64,000 nt of DNA from Procambarus clarkii (taxonomy: Eukaryota > Arthropoda > Malacostraca > Decapoda > Cambaridae). Position numbers and translations under genes: made by a program. The stretch's first letter is position 1. The number at the start of each line of letters is the position of its first letter. Of the stretch, positions 10,713-20,620 are shown one piece after another. Below the pieces are notes generated by a model that had not been told where the DNA came from, searched no databases, and saw only the letters and a program-made list of their open reading frames with translations. The stretch is taken from contig NC_091176.1 of the NCBI RefSeq assembly GCF_040958095.1, positions 43,327,969 to 43,391,968 on the forward strand. The letters are read 5' to 3'.

Positions 10713-10737
10713 GGTTCGAATCCTGGCAAGGTCGCCA
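10713..10737 (-). other. Extended primer binding site matching a tRNA T-arm and acceptor
   Basis: On the plus strand GGTTCGAATCC (the T-loop consensus of tRNA) is followed by TGGCAAGGTCGCCA, which ends like a tRNA acceptor strand. The minus-strand element RNA would therefore pair with about 25 nt of tRNA 3' end. It begins five bases from the LTR end. Confidence 0.6.
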
Positions 10738-10742
10738 GTTCT

Positions 10743-12619
10743 TGTCACGTGGAGGTGGGCCGGGGCTCTGCTAGCACTCAGCTGCTAGGGGCTCAAAAGG
10801 CCGAATACTCAGCCCCTCCGACTCCCGGGATTCACCGGAGTCCTTGGTCACACAGAAGAGGACCAACAATGCCCACCTCCGCAGGTCTTTGCTTCCACCA
10901 CAAAAGGGGGGGGTGCCACTGATTCACCCTGGAAGCCCTTCAGTCAAACACGGGGAAACTGCTGTTAACAGTTCCGGCCTAGACCCGTGGAGGAGTGAAG
11001 GAAGACTCGGGCTTACCTTATAACCATAACCTCCCTGAATCTTGCCTGCCAGACAAAATGGTTGCAGGAACTCCTTTCCCGCCTGTCTTCTCTATCTTAT
11101 TCTTAACAAGGTCGCCAGCTGGGTTATTATATCTGCACCCCAGCATTGCAGTTCAGTGGGTGTATTATATATTGTTTGTAGCCAGAAGATTGCTACTCCC
11201 ATAGATCTGCTACTAGACTGTCGGCCCAGGGTACTCTCCCAGGAAGGTCTGTGTGGCTTTACCTCTCTCTAGCCACCACGTTACTAGTTGCCACCATTCA
11301 GGCACTGATACTGATCGGATGGCTAAGGGTACACTTTTATTTAAGTCTGTGCTGTCTCTACCACTCTCCAGGCAATAAGAACTTCTATAGAGAACGTAGT
11401 GTTCCCTAGGTGGTACTATGATAACCTTCGTGTATGCTCATAGAGAAATATTATAATGGAGGCACACTTAAACACAATGATAAAAGTGTGAATTTACTGA
11501 CACAAATTACATGATCACACATACAATCACAAGTAATACATGAATATGGAAATAAGGATAATAAGTCTGGAGATCGTCAGCCTCTTCTTCCACGACCTCC
11601 AACACTCCTTCAACTGGGCAGAAAGACAGGAGTCCCACACTCTCTCACAGGAGGGCCTCTTCACCACGTCGGCGCCTCTTCACTGTCCTGCCATCCATAC
11701 ACACTGTCCCCTCTGACAGTCCTGGACACAAGCTGCCTTGCAGCCTATTCTACTACTAAAGTATTAATGTCCTATTGCCACATACATAAGTAAATATTGT
11801 GGCCTAACTAGCCTACTCACACAAGGGGTAATGGGAGGGAAAATGATCTACCTTACATTCCTGGCTCACGACGCCTGTCCCTCGATGGTGTGAGGTTCCC
11901 ACGCTTTCTGAGTCGATCCTTGACGATCCAGGAACGTTCCACAGGTCCTCAGGTGTCATGGAGCCTTCGCGTCGTCGCCGTTCCAATCCCTGAGATTCAG
12001 CTACCCCAATCCTGGTTCATCGATGGGCACTGAGCTAACCACTATTTTCCCACACTCGCCCCTTCCACAAGGCATTGCTCCTTGTCCTAGGTATGGTGTC
12101 GTCCTTCCAAAACCCTCAGTGGATGTGACCCGGTCACAGCTAGGCTTGCCCGCCACACCTTTCCAGGCCCTCAACGTCCAGCGTCGCAGCCCAGCATCGT
12201 CGCCGAATATTTTCCAAGTTCAGCACTCTTTTTCTCAATAAACTTGGTTCCTTTTTGCTTCCCAGAAGCACGGGGTCTCCAATACATAAGATGGGCTGCA
12301 ATAGCCAGCTCTAATCCACTAAGAAAGGCTTGTAGAGCCTCAAATCCTTGAGAGCTGACCGAGGTGCGTCCTCTCGCTTCCAAGGTCAGGTCAACTCTGA
12401 CGTTGGCGCCGCCCGAGGCACTCGGTGACGTCACGGCGGGCCCTGATTGGTCGCCCGCGACCTAAGTCGGCCAATCCGCGATTGGCTAGTGTCCCTTCCA
12501 AAACGTCATATCTGCAGTAGGGGATACTCTTTCATTTTATAACAGGGCACCAATTTCCCCTTACCTACAACTTATAATGTAACTTTCTCCCTTAACTGGC
12601 AGCCGGTCTGGTCGCCACA
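10743..12619 (-). repeat. LTR of the second gypsy element (about 1,877 bp)
   Basis: On the minus strand it runs from TGTGGCGACCAGACC (12619) to CCACGTGACA (10743), with TG..CA ends next to the primer site. It contains a TATA box at 12533-12541 and a candidate poly-A signal (AATAAA on the minus strand) near 11340. Open frames inside it match nothing I recognise. The right boundary rests on the TG terminus and the change in sequence character, and no second LTR is present to confirm it. Confidence 0.6.
12533..12541 (-). promoter_or_regulatory. TATA box in LTR
   Basis: TATAAAATG on the minus strand, about 80 bp inside the proposed LTR start. Confidence 0.45.
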
Positions 12620-12716
12620 TATATCAATAGACTCCCTGAACCTCAGAGAATCAGTAGGGAGAGCTGATATGACTTAAAGCAGGCAAACGAAAGAGATAGG
12701 AGAGGGCACCGTAACA

Positions 12717-12802
<86 letters not shown>
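12717..12802. repeat. (TA)n microsatellite
   Basis: About 43 TA units with one early A-rich interruption, lying within the PLE N-terminal frame. Confidence 0.95.
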
Positions 12803-12805
<3 letters not shown>

Positions 12806-12966
12806 TATATTTTGGTAGCAGTCTTTCCTGTAGACATATATTATTAAATATGACCGAAAAAGTAAGATTAATAATTCTAACACGAATTTTCTCAATCTTT
12901 CGTACATTTCTTTTCACTGTTGGAGGTAAATCAAAGATCAATTCTCCAAAATTCATTTTTATTTCT

Positions 12967-13019
12967 AGTCTGACGCGACACGAGCGCGTTTCGTAAAACT
13001 TATTACATTTTCAAAGACT
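12967..13019 (-). ncRNA. Hammerhead-type self-cleaving ribozyme (variant core)
   Basis: A 53-nt minus-strand segment folds into the full three-way hammerhead layout. Stem I is AGUCU/AGACU (13015-13019 with 12967-12971). The core is UUGAAAA (13008-13014). Stem II is GUAA/UUAC with a 6-nt loop and one unpaired U. Then come GAAA (12989-12992) and stem III CGCG/CGCG with loop CUCGUGU. The cleavage triplet is GUC, with the expected cut between 12972 and 12971. The consensus core is CUGANGA. Here C3 is U and G8 is A, so the 3-8 base pair known from hammerhead structures is kept as U-A. Hammerheads are known in the terminal repeats of PLEs. Activity is not shown. Confidence 0.65.
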
Positions 13020-13262
13020 TTAGTTCACAAATACACAACTGAATAGAACTTACGCATCTCCGATTTTATATCTACATTTGAGTGAGGTGGAAGGGGTGAT
13101 GTGGCATTAACACAAGACAGAACAAGATGTGGTATTCATAGGGTATTAATTTCATCAACACAAGACAGAACAAGAAGTGGTATTAATAGGGTATTAATTT
13201 CATCAACACAAGACAGAACACGAAACAATGGATATTGAATAGAAGGATATTGAATGCCAACA

Positions 13263-14640
13263 GTTTTTGAAACTTTTTTTGATATGTTTAAAATGTGTCC
13301 CTGGAAATTCAGTTTGTGGTCATTGAGAACGCCAAGGAATTTGCCATCTACTTTGTTACAAATTTGGGTATTGTTAATCCTGAGATTTATTTGATTTGAG
13401 GATTTATTTCCAAACAAAATATAGAAAGTTTTGTCAATATTGAGGGTGAGTTTGTTGACAGTTAGCCAGTGATGGACTTTATTTAGCTCAGTATTCACTG
13501 TGACATTTAGAGCAAGGGGGTCAGGGCTGGAGTAATTGAAGGTCGTGTCGTCAGCAAATAGAATTGGTTTGAGATGTTGGGAGGCATTTGGAAGGTCATT
13601 AATGTAGATGAAAAAGAGGAGAGGGCCAAGTATGCTGCCCTGGGGAACACCAATGTTGATGGGTAGGGTGGGAGGAATTGAATTATGCACAGAAACATAT
13701 TGGAGCCTGTCAGTAAGGTAGAATTTGAGGTATTGCAGGGAGTGTCCTCTGACTCCATAATATTGTAATTTAAGAAGAAGGTTTTGGTGGTTGACAGTGT
13801 CAAAAGCCTTACGCAGGTCCACAAATAACCCAACAGGGAACTCATTTTTATCAAGAGCGGCATGTATCAAGTTAATCATACAAATAAGTGCATCGTTAGT
13901 GCTTTTTTGGGGTCTGAAGCCATATTGACAAGAGCTAAGTATATTGTGTTTTGCTAGATAAGAGTAAAGCTGCTTGTAGATAAGTTTTTCAAATATTTTA
14001 GACAAGTTTGGCAGAATTGATATAGGTCTGAAGTTGTTAACATCAGTGGGATCACCACATTTGTGGACAGGGGTTACTCTCGGTTTTTTTTAGAATATCT
14101 GGAAAGGTTTGGAGTTCAAGTGACTTGTCGAAGAGCAATGCAATGGCAGGAGCTAAAAATCTGGAGGCTTTTTTGTAAATAAGAGTTGGTACCTCCTCAA
14201 GGGCACTAGACTTGGTTTTAAGGGAAATGATTATGTCAGTAACATCAGTGGCATTAGTAGGCATCAGGTACAGAGACTGTGGATAGTTACCTGTTAGATA
14301 GTCCTGAATATTAGTACTGGAAGATGGAATATCATTTGCAAGGGATGACCCAATGGAAGAGAAGAACCTATTGAACTCAAAAGCAGTGTCAGAGGCTGAA
14401 AGCAGACCATCATTATTTGACAGGAGTGTTGGTTTGTTATTTAAAATCTTCTTTGATCGCAATATTTGTGAAATTGTGCTCCATGTTTTCTTAATGTTGC
14501 CCTTTGTGTGGGTAAATTTATTTTCGTAGTATTTAATTTTGGCTCTTCTAATTATTTTAGATAGCAATGATGAGTAATTCTTTGAAAATTCTTTGAAGAC
14601 GATTCCTAACCTATACTTCTTCTCAAGGTCATGTTTTTGT
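13263..14640 (-). pseudogene. LINE reverse transcriptase (Jockey/CR1-like), 5'-truncated
   Basis: The minus strand encodes the endonuclease-RT linker (KKYRLGIVFKEFSKNYSS through NIKKTWSTISQIL) and then RT: NFRPISILPNLSKIFEKLI, QYGFRPQKSTNDALI, FVDLRKAFDTVNHQNLLLKL, GVPQGSILGPLLFF and the catalytic FADDT near 13545-13560. A single-base change in an A8 run near 14085 shifts the frame between the linker and the RT. The palm and thumb are otherwise well preserved. The 3' end is lost where the PLE sequence begins. The same family, more decayed, is at 45735-48440. Confidence 0.85.
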
Positions 14641-14719
14641 CAAACTATCATTCTCCAGTCAACCGTCCAGAGTCCCAGTGTTGGACCTTGTGCATCCAAT
14701 TTTGTGCATATCAATCTTC

Positions 14720-15000
14720 TGGATGATATCAGACATTGACAAAGAAACAAACTACAGTAATATATCATTATTCAGATGACACTAAGGTTTCCATGCGGGT
14801 AGACAGTATATTGGACATGGCAGACCTCCAATCGGATGTAAATTGGGTCTTTCAATGGGACACGGTTAATAATGTGATTAATGAAAATAAGTTCCAGCTC
14901 CTGCGCTATGGAAAAAAACGATAATGTAAAAACGGAAAGCATATATAAAACGGAATCAAATTTTTCAAGCACTAGTGTCTTGAAATGTACTAGTGATAAT
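14720..15000 (+). pseudogene. LINE RT fragment (FADD region)
   Basis: The plus strand reads SLFADDTKVSMRVDS and then a downstream RT segment ending NKFQLLRYGKK, with a small frame change at about 14768. It is from a different LINE subfamily than the minus-strand RT next to it. About 90 residues are present; both ends are missing. Confidence 0.65.
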
Positions 15001-15059
15001 ACTTGTTAAGACACTAGTGTTCTCTAGGGTGGAATATTGTTGCATACTAACAGCCTCAT

Positions 15060-15470
15060 TCAGAGCCGGAGAAACTGCTGACCTACCTTGTGTTTACCTT
15101 GCTATGGTTTCTGAGCTTAGCGTCCCCACGGCCCGGTCTTCGACCAGGCCTCCTGGTTGCTGGACTGGTCAACCAGGCTGTTGGATGCGGCTGCTCGCAG
15201 CCTGACGTATCAGTTATTTTTTGGAGGTGTTTATAAAGTTGAACACATGAACAGTGCGAGGGGTCGGCCAGTTATGCCTGTTATGTGTAGCGGAAACCTG
15301 TTGAACAGTTTCGAGCCTCCGACGTTGGAGTTCTTTCTCAGAGTACCTATTTCACTTCTGCTTTTCAACGGAGGTGTTCTGCACATCCTGCCATGCCTTC
15401 TGGTGTCATGTGGTGTTATTTCTGTGTGCAGGTTTGGGACCAGCAACTCTACTGTTTTCTATGTTTAAAT
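15060..15470 (-). mobile_element. LINE 3' end, minus copy of an inverted pair
   Basis: The minus strand at 15231-15446 encodes a LINE C-terminal region (RRHGRMCRTPPLKS, then SKLFNRFPLHITGITGRP). Beyond it lies a 3' block with CCCGGTCTTCGACCAGGCC and AACCAGGCTGTTGGATGCGG. Its partner at 15610-16085 carries the same blocks in the opposite direction. Confidence 0.6.
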
Positions 15471-15590
15471 GATTATGTACCTAGAGAGCGTGCAAAGATC
15501 TTTTATCACTAAAATCTACTCTACAAGGCATCTTAATTATTGGTATTGACTCAAAGTTCTAAGTCTGTATTCTCTAGAGCGCAGGCGAGA

Positions 15591-15602
15591 GAGAGAGAGA
15601 GA
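15591..15602. repeat. Short (GA)n
   Basis: A 12-bp AG run in the spacer between the two inverted LINE ends. Confidence 0.8.
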
Positions 15603-15609
15603 TAATAAT

Positions 15610-16085
15610 CTACCTGTGGAAGATATTAGAGGGACTGGTTACAAATCTGATCACAGAGATTACATCACATGAAACCAATAGGCATGGCAGGATGTGCAAA
15701 ACATCCCCAGTAAAAAGCTGAGGTACAATTGGTACTCTCAGAGAGAACCCCATCAACATCAAGGGTCCAAGACTTTCCAACACTCTCCTGCTACACATGA
15801 GGGGTATAACTGGCCGATCCCTCAATAGCGTTCAAGGGAGAACTTGACAAACACTTGAAAATAATACCTGATCAGCCAGGTTGTGATTCATATGTCAGAC
15901 TGTGAGGAGCCGCGTCCAACAGCCTGGTTGACCAGACGACCAGGCGGGAGACCTGGTCGAAGACCGGCCGTAGGGTCGTTGATCCCCGCATGCTACACAA
16001 GGTAGACAAGACTGGTGTTCTCCCATTAGCAAGGCAACGCCTCTTGCTTTCCTAATTTTTCTGTCCCGTCTCCAAATCGAGCAGC
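15610..16085 (+). mobile_element. LINE 3' end, plus copy of an inverted pair
   Basis: The plus strand carries NRHGRMCKTSPVKS and then GPRLSNTLLLHMRGITGRS, with an internal stop, followed by the non-coding block containing CAACAGCCTGGTTGACCAG and ACCTGGTCGAAGACCGG. Both the protein and the tail match the minus copy at 15060-15470, so the two copies point away from each other across about 140 bp. Confidence 0.6.
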
Positions 16086-16251
16086 CCTTGACCACCTTTA
16101 AAATATGACCACATTTAAAATATCTTCGAGTTTCTCCTGCGTGAGTGCGACCATGTTTGGCATCTGCAACTGTATTATATCGTTTAGCTCTGGTATTGTT
16201 TTTATCTCACTCCATCTATGTTAGTGTATACAGTTTTCAGCAACATGTTAC

Positions 16252-16503
16252 CTTATCTTGAGGTTATTTTGAGATGATTTCGGGGCTTTTTAGTGTCCCC
16301 GCGGCCCGGTCCTCGACCAGGCCTCCACCCCCAGGAAGCAGCCCATGACAGCTGACTAACACCCAGGTACCTATTTACTGCTAGGTAACAGGGGCATTCA
16401 GGGTGAAAGAAACTTTGCCCATTTGTTTCTGCCTCGTGCGGGAATTGAACCCGCGCCACAGAATTACGAGTCCTGCGCGCTATCCACCAGGCTACGAGGC
16501 CCT
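16252..16503 (-). mobile_element. tRNA-derived SINE
   Basis: Read on the minus strand it starts with a tRNA-like head: A box TAGCCTGGTGGATAGCG and B box GGTTCAATTCC, then GAGGCAGAAACAAATGGGC. The body has CAGTAAATAGGTACCTGGG, CTTCCTGGGGGTGGAGGCC and ATCTCAAAATAACCTCAAG at the 3' end. The element at 38005-38254 has the same order of blocks. The head is no functional tRNA gene, because the cloverleaf is not closed. Confidence 0.85.
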
Positions 16504-17780
16504 ACCTTCCCCCTTGTTCTTACTTCACCTTTCTCTAATGATATTGATGATTTGTCTTTGTGTACCATTTCACCAGCTTGTCCACCCTTATCACCCTGTT
16601 GAAACAAGAATTATTTCCACTTTGTTCCTTCTCTCATGTAGTGGTTTTGCCTCTGAGGTTGTTTCAGCATCTCTGTGTTGCTTTAAAAGATTTCATCGTA
16701 ATCACCATAATTTCCCTTCATCATTTTGTAATTTCCTAACATTCCTTAGTACTTTAGTACCATCTGTTTAGCTCCATTTAGGGTGATCCTTAAGGGTCCA
16801 TCTTTTCCCTTTCGTTCCTGCCACTTCTCTTGTAGTCAGGGACATTATCTTTGGTTGTAAGACCTTCCACTTGCCCAACAATGTTATCTCCTACTGTGTG
16901 TTTACTATGAAGGAAAATCCAAGAATGCAGACCCAAAGCCCACTGGGGAAGACTTGTTGAGGAAGAAGGAGGAGAATTTGTAGTCATGCATTTTTATTAC
17001 ATAAGATTCCAAAATACTACATTGATATTATTTTATGAGATATTCTAAGCAATTTGATCAGATATTTAAATAAAACTTATAAATACAAATTGTTTTACTC
17101 TTATCATTATGGATGAGTAAAAATGTACACATGTACAAAAATTTGATTTGTTTGATATATACTGTACATAAAACTTAATATTATTTTTAAATTTAACTTA
17201 GAATAGAATAATAGAATAACGTCTAAAAATGGCAAACAATTGTTTTGTTAAGTTTCCACTGTGAAGGAAGAAATTGGGCTACATTCTTTAATTTGAATGA
17301 AATTATGTTAAAAACATAAATTAAAGGGGTATTACAGGCACATCATTATTTCAGACATTTTTAAAACTAGATGTTTCAAAATAATAATTGCTTACCTTGC
17401 AATACCATGTATGTGCTTTGGAATGCAGAACACCTAAGAATGGCTTTGTCTCCAGTAACCCAAATCTCGAATTCTTCTCTTCAATTATCATTGGCCGCGG
17501 CCAGTACTGGCATATTACATCTTGACCGATGTTTTGTGCACAGTTGAAAGCCACGAGTCATGTTGCACATGTTAAGAATGACACCATGCCGGCATGATGC
17601 AAGGCTTATGCTGGTCTCCTCCAGGGATTTATGTATATATATGGCGGGTTTCGAGCCGCTTTCCACAAAGACACGCCACAATTTTGGTTGCTCTACAAGT
17701 AAAATAAAAATTATTAACAAAAAGATTATGAAAATATCTTAACCTGATTGGTTATATTGAGTGATATAGACCAATAGAAA
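16504..17780. other. Unassigned AT-rich sequence
   Basis: No family recognised. Open frames are short and none resembles a protein I know. A block at 17560-17700 has slightly higher GC and an 80-codon minus frame, but nothing supports it as an exon. Confidence 0.3.
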
Positions 17781-17784
17781 TGCA

Positions 17785-18090
17785 GCATCTTATTCAATAT
17801 GGCTTCGGACCCCAAAGAGCACAATTGATGCTCTAATAAGTATGATTAACCTGATTCATGGAGCTCTTGACTAAGGTTGAGTTCCCTGATGTGTTTACCT
17901 GTTGTAGTTAAGTGTTACAAGTGACTTAACACTTAACTACAATAACATTCGTACACATACACTCACTCCACACATTCTCTTGTGCTACTTACATGTCTAA
18001 AACCCTAGTTCATAAATGTTAATCCTGATCTGAAACTCTTCCTTGACAGATGTAAAAGAACCCAAATCTATATAAATACAAATGGAAATG
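17785..18090 (+). pseudogene. LINE RT relic, internally deleted
   Basis: At 17790-17885 the plus strand encodes, across frame changes, QYGFGPQ..STNDALI and INLIHGALD, matching the RT at 13263-14640. At 18018-18085 it encodes NPDLKLFLDRCKRTQIY, matching the C-terminal region at 53850 and 56110. The segment between is short and holds a hairpin, so most of the RT is deleted. Confidence 0.6.
17902..17942. repeat. Perfect 15-bp inverted repeat
   Basis: TTGTAGTTAAGTGTT (17902-17916) and its exact complement (17928-17942) flank an 11-bp loop, at the deletion site of the LINE relic. Confidence 0.85.
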
Positions 18091-18299
18091 TTCGTTTGTG
18101 CATAACCGCTAATCTCCGAAAGTTCTCCAACGATTGCTTTGAAATTTTACAAACAGATGTTAGGAAATTGCTGTGCATTATGTAGGATTGGAGTAATATT
18201 GCAGTGACCAGTGCAGTGTAAGTACAGATGTGTGAGGACGGCCTCTTCGCTCCTGTTAGTGTGGTATGAGGGCGTCCAGTTGATAACACTTATTCACAT

Positions 18300-18955
18300 T
18301 GAATTCCATTTGTCACTTGACGCTCCAAGTACTTGTTTTAGCTAGATCGTTTTGAAGGGCATTACACGTCTGCGTCTCCTATCTTCCCCAGTATCGTAGC
18401 ATCATCTGCAAACATGTTCATATAATTCTGTATTCCTTCTGGCAGATGGTTTATGCAGACGATGAACATTACTGGCGCAAGAACTGAGCCCTGTGGTACT
18501 CCGCCAGTAACGCTTCTCTAGTCAGATACATTGTCTCATCTCTCTGTCAGTAAAAAAAAAATCATCCATATCAGAAGTCTCCCTTCACCCCTCCAACATG
18601 TTTCAGTTTCCAGAACAGCCTCCTGTGAGGGACTGTGTTAAAAGCATTTTTAGGTCCAGATAGACACAGCCAACCCAACCACCTCTTTCCTGTAGTATCT
18701 TTATGACGCTATCATAAAAACTAAGTAGATTTGTTACACAGGCTCTTCCTGTTTGAAAACCAGTCAAACCAAAACCAGACTGCCCCATGGGGGACAGTCC
18801 TGTCATCAAGGACGTGGTTCCCTGATCGCTTGTATCCTGTTTAGGAGATCCGTTGTGTCCTTTAGTGTCTCTGGCAGCTGTTGGTGGAGTGGGTTTAACA
18901 GGGCTGTGCAGATCCTCATCACGGCCCCTACGAATGGTCTTCTCATGTCTACTGT
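18300..18955 (-). pseudogene. LINE reverse transcriptase fragment (second subfamily)
   Basis: On the minus strand, fragments in three frames read FQTGRACVTNLLSFYDSV and CVYLDLK, then a frameshift near 18640, then GGVPQGSVLAPVMFIVCINH and the catalytic MFADDATIL near 18405. These are the palm motifs of a Jockey-type RT. The part to the right (about 18810-18955) has no clear RT motif, and its junction with the PLE linker at about 18945 is uncertain. Confidence 0.7.
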
Positions 18956-19082
18956 TTCATTTCTGACTTTATTTAGGTAACTGAAAATTAATTTAGTTTT
19001 ACGCATTTTGCTCAAGTCCTTAGCGGTGTGCTCTAAGTTAGAACTATATGGGATGACCAAGTTGTTGTTAGTAGCGATCTCC

Positions 19083-20302
19083 TGCTGCCTAGTGGTGTCA
19101 GTCTGGTCTGCCTAGTGGTGTCAGTCTGGTCTGCCTAGTGATGTCAGTCTGGTCTGCCTAGTGGTGTCAGTCTGGTCTGCCTAGTGGTGTCAGTCTGGTC
19201 TGCCTAGTGGTGTCAGTCTGGTCTGCCTAGTGGTGTCAGTCTGGTCTGCCTAGTGGTGTCAGTCTGGTCTGCCTAGTGGTGTCAGTCTGGTCTGCCTAGT
19301 GGTGTCAGTCTGGTCTGCCTAGTGGTGTCAGTCTGGTCTGCCTAGTGGTGTCAGTCCGGTCTGCCTAGTGGTGTCAGTCCGGTCTGCCTAGTGGTGTCAG
19401 TCCGGTCTGCCTAGTGGTGTCAGTCTGGTCTGCCTAGTGGTGTCAGTCTGGTCTGCCTAGTGGTGTCAGTCTGGTCTGCCTAGTGGTGTCAGTCTGGTCT
19501 GCCTAGTGGTGTCAGTCTGGTCTGCCTAGTGGTGTCAGTCTGGTCTGCCTAGTGGTGTCAGTCTGGTCTGCCTAGTGGTGTCAGTCTGGTCTGCCTAGTG
19601 GTGTCAGTCTGGTCTGCCTAGTGGTGTCAGTCTGGTCTGCCTAGTGGTGTCAGTCTGGTCTGCCTAGTGGTGTCAGTCTGGTCTGCCTAGTGGTGTCAGT
19701 CTGGTCTGCCTAGTGGTGTCAGTCTGGTCTGCCTAGTGGTGTCAGTCTGGTCTGCCAAGTGGTGTCAGTCTGGTCTGCCTAGTGGTGTCAGTCTGATCTG
19801 CCTAGTGGTGTCAGTCTGGTCTGCCTAGTGGTGTCAGTCTGGTCTGCCTAGTGGTGTCAGTCTGGTCTGCCTAGTGGTGTCAGTCTGGTCTGCCTAGTGG
19901 TGTCAGTCTGGTCTGCCAAGTGGTGTCAGTCTGGTCTGCCTAGTGGTGTCAGTCTGGTCTGCCTAGTGGTGTCAGTCTGGTCTGCCTAGTGGTGTCAGTC
20001 TGGTCTGCCTAGTGGTGTCAGTCTGGTCTGCCTAGTGGTGTCAGTCTGGTCTGCCTAGTGGTGTCAGTCTGGTCTGCCTAGTGGTGTCAGTCCGGTCTGC
20101 CTAGTGGTGTCAGTCCGGTCTGCCTAGTGGTGTCAGTCCGGTCTGCCTAGTGGTGTCAGTCTGGTCTGCCTAGTGGTGTCAGTCTGGTCTGCCTAGTGGT
20201 GTCAGTCTGGTCTGCCTAGTGGTGTCAGTCTGGTCTGCCTAGTGGTGTCAGTCTGGTCTGCCTAGTGGTGTCAGTCTGGTCTGCCTAGTGGTGTCAGTCT
20301 GG
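19083..20302. repeat. Minisatellite, 23-bp unit, inside PLE
   Basis: About 53 copies of CTGCCTAGTGGTGTCAGTCTGGT, very homogeneous. Rare variants (CCGGT for CTGGT, CCAAG for CCTAG) recur as blocks; for example, three consecutive CCGGT units appear near 19355-19410 and again near 20090-20150. Since 23 is not a multiple of three, the array destroys the reading frame. Confidence 0.98.
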
Positions 20303-20620
20303 TAGTAATATGCTATGGCAAGTTTTAAAGCTTCGCCCAGGAACCAACCATCCTACTCTATTGAGCTGACTGTTTATTTTATTGATTTCATTGTGTAACC
20401 ACTGAGGACTACAGACTCGCAATGCTGGTAAGAAAAGATCTGAAGCAACACTACTTTTGACTTTCTTGGCGTGATCGCTGAAGTAATGGAGGTAGTTACC
20501 TGTATGTGTATCTTTCCTGTACATGCTGAAGCTCAATGAGGTGTTATTCCTTATTACTAAGAAGTTTAGAAAGGGTAATTTATCATCTGACTCCCATTTA
20601 ACTTTAGTCGCCAGAATCAA
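20294..20620 (-). pseudogene. PLE polymerase, RT palm/thumb region
   Basis: This 108-codon open piece is the best kept part of the split PLE. It has KLPFLNFLVIRNN, SFSMYRKDTHTGNYLHYFSD and LRVCSPQWLHNEINKINSQL. Together these are diagnostic of PLE polymerases, which use an RT related to telomerase. It ends where the minisatellite starts. Confidence 0.8.

Larger units (their letters stand above)
12620..13262 (-). mobile_element. Penelope-like element, 5' region
   Basis: In minus-strand order there is a non-coding block with a duplicated segment of about 55 bp (13130-13215), a hammerhead-like ribozyme (12967-13019) and the start of a protein (ATG at 12956, MNFGELIFDLPPTVKRNVRK through ICLQERLLPKYTNI). 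That protein start is clearly related to the one at 43687-43970, and both resemble PLE N-termini. The frame then enters a (TA)n tract at the Tyr-Ile codons and continues only briefly beyond it. No RT follows. Confidence 0.65.

Noticed and set aside
12651-12956. Poly Ile-Tyr protein
   Set aside because: The IYIYIY stretch is a (TA)n microsatellite within a PLE N-terminal fragment. The same applies to frames at 53705-54857, 54945-55328 and 55868-56225.
16430-16503. tRNA gene
   Set aside because: A and B boxes are present but the acceptor and anticodon stems do not close, and the sequence continues directly into a SINE body shared with 38005-38254.
18060-18290. Possible Helitron or other DNA-transposon end (ATGGAAATGTTCGTTTGTGC, CTCCGAAAGTTCTCCAACGA)
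   Set aside because: The block looks like a dispersed repeat, but no terminal structure or coding part is visible, so I could not assign a class.
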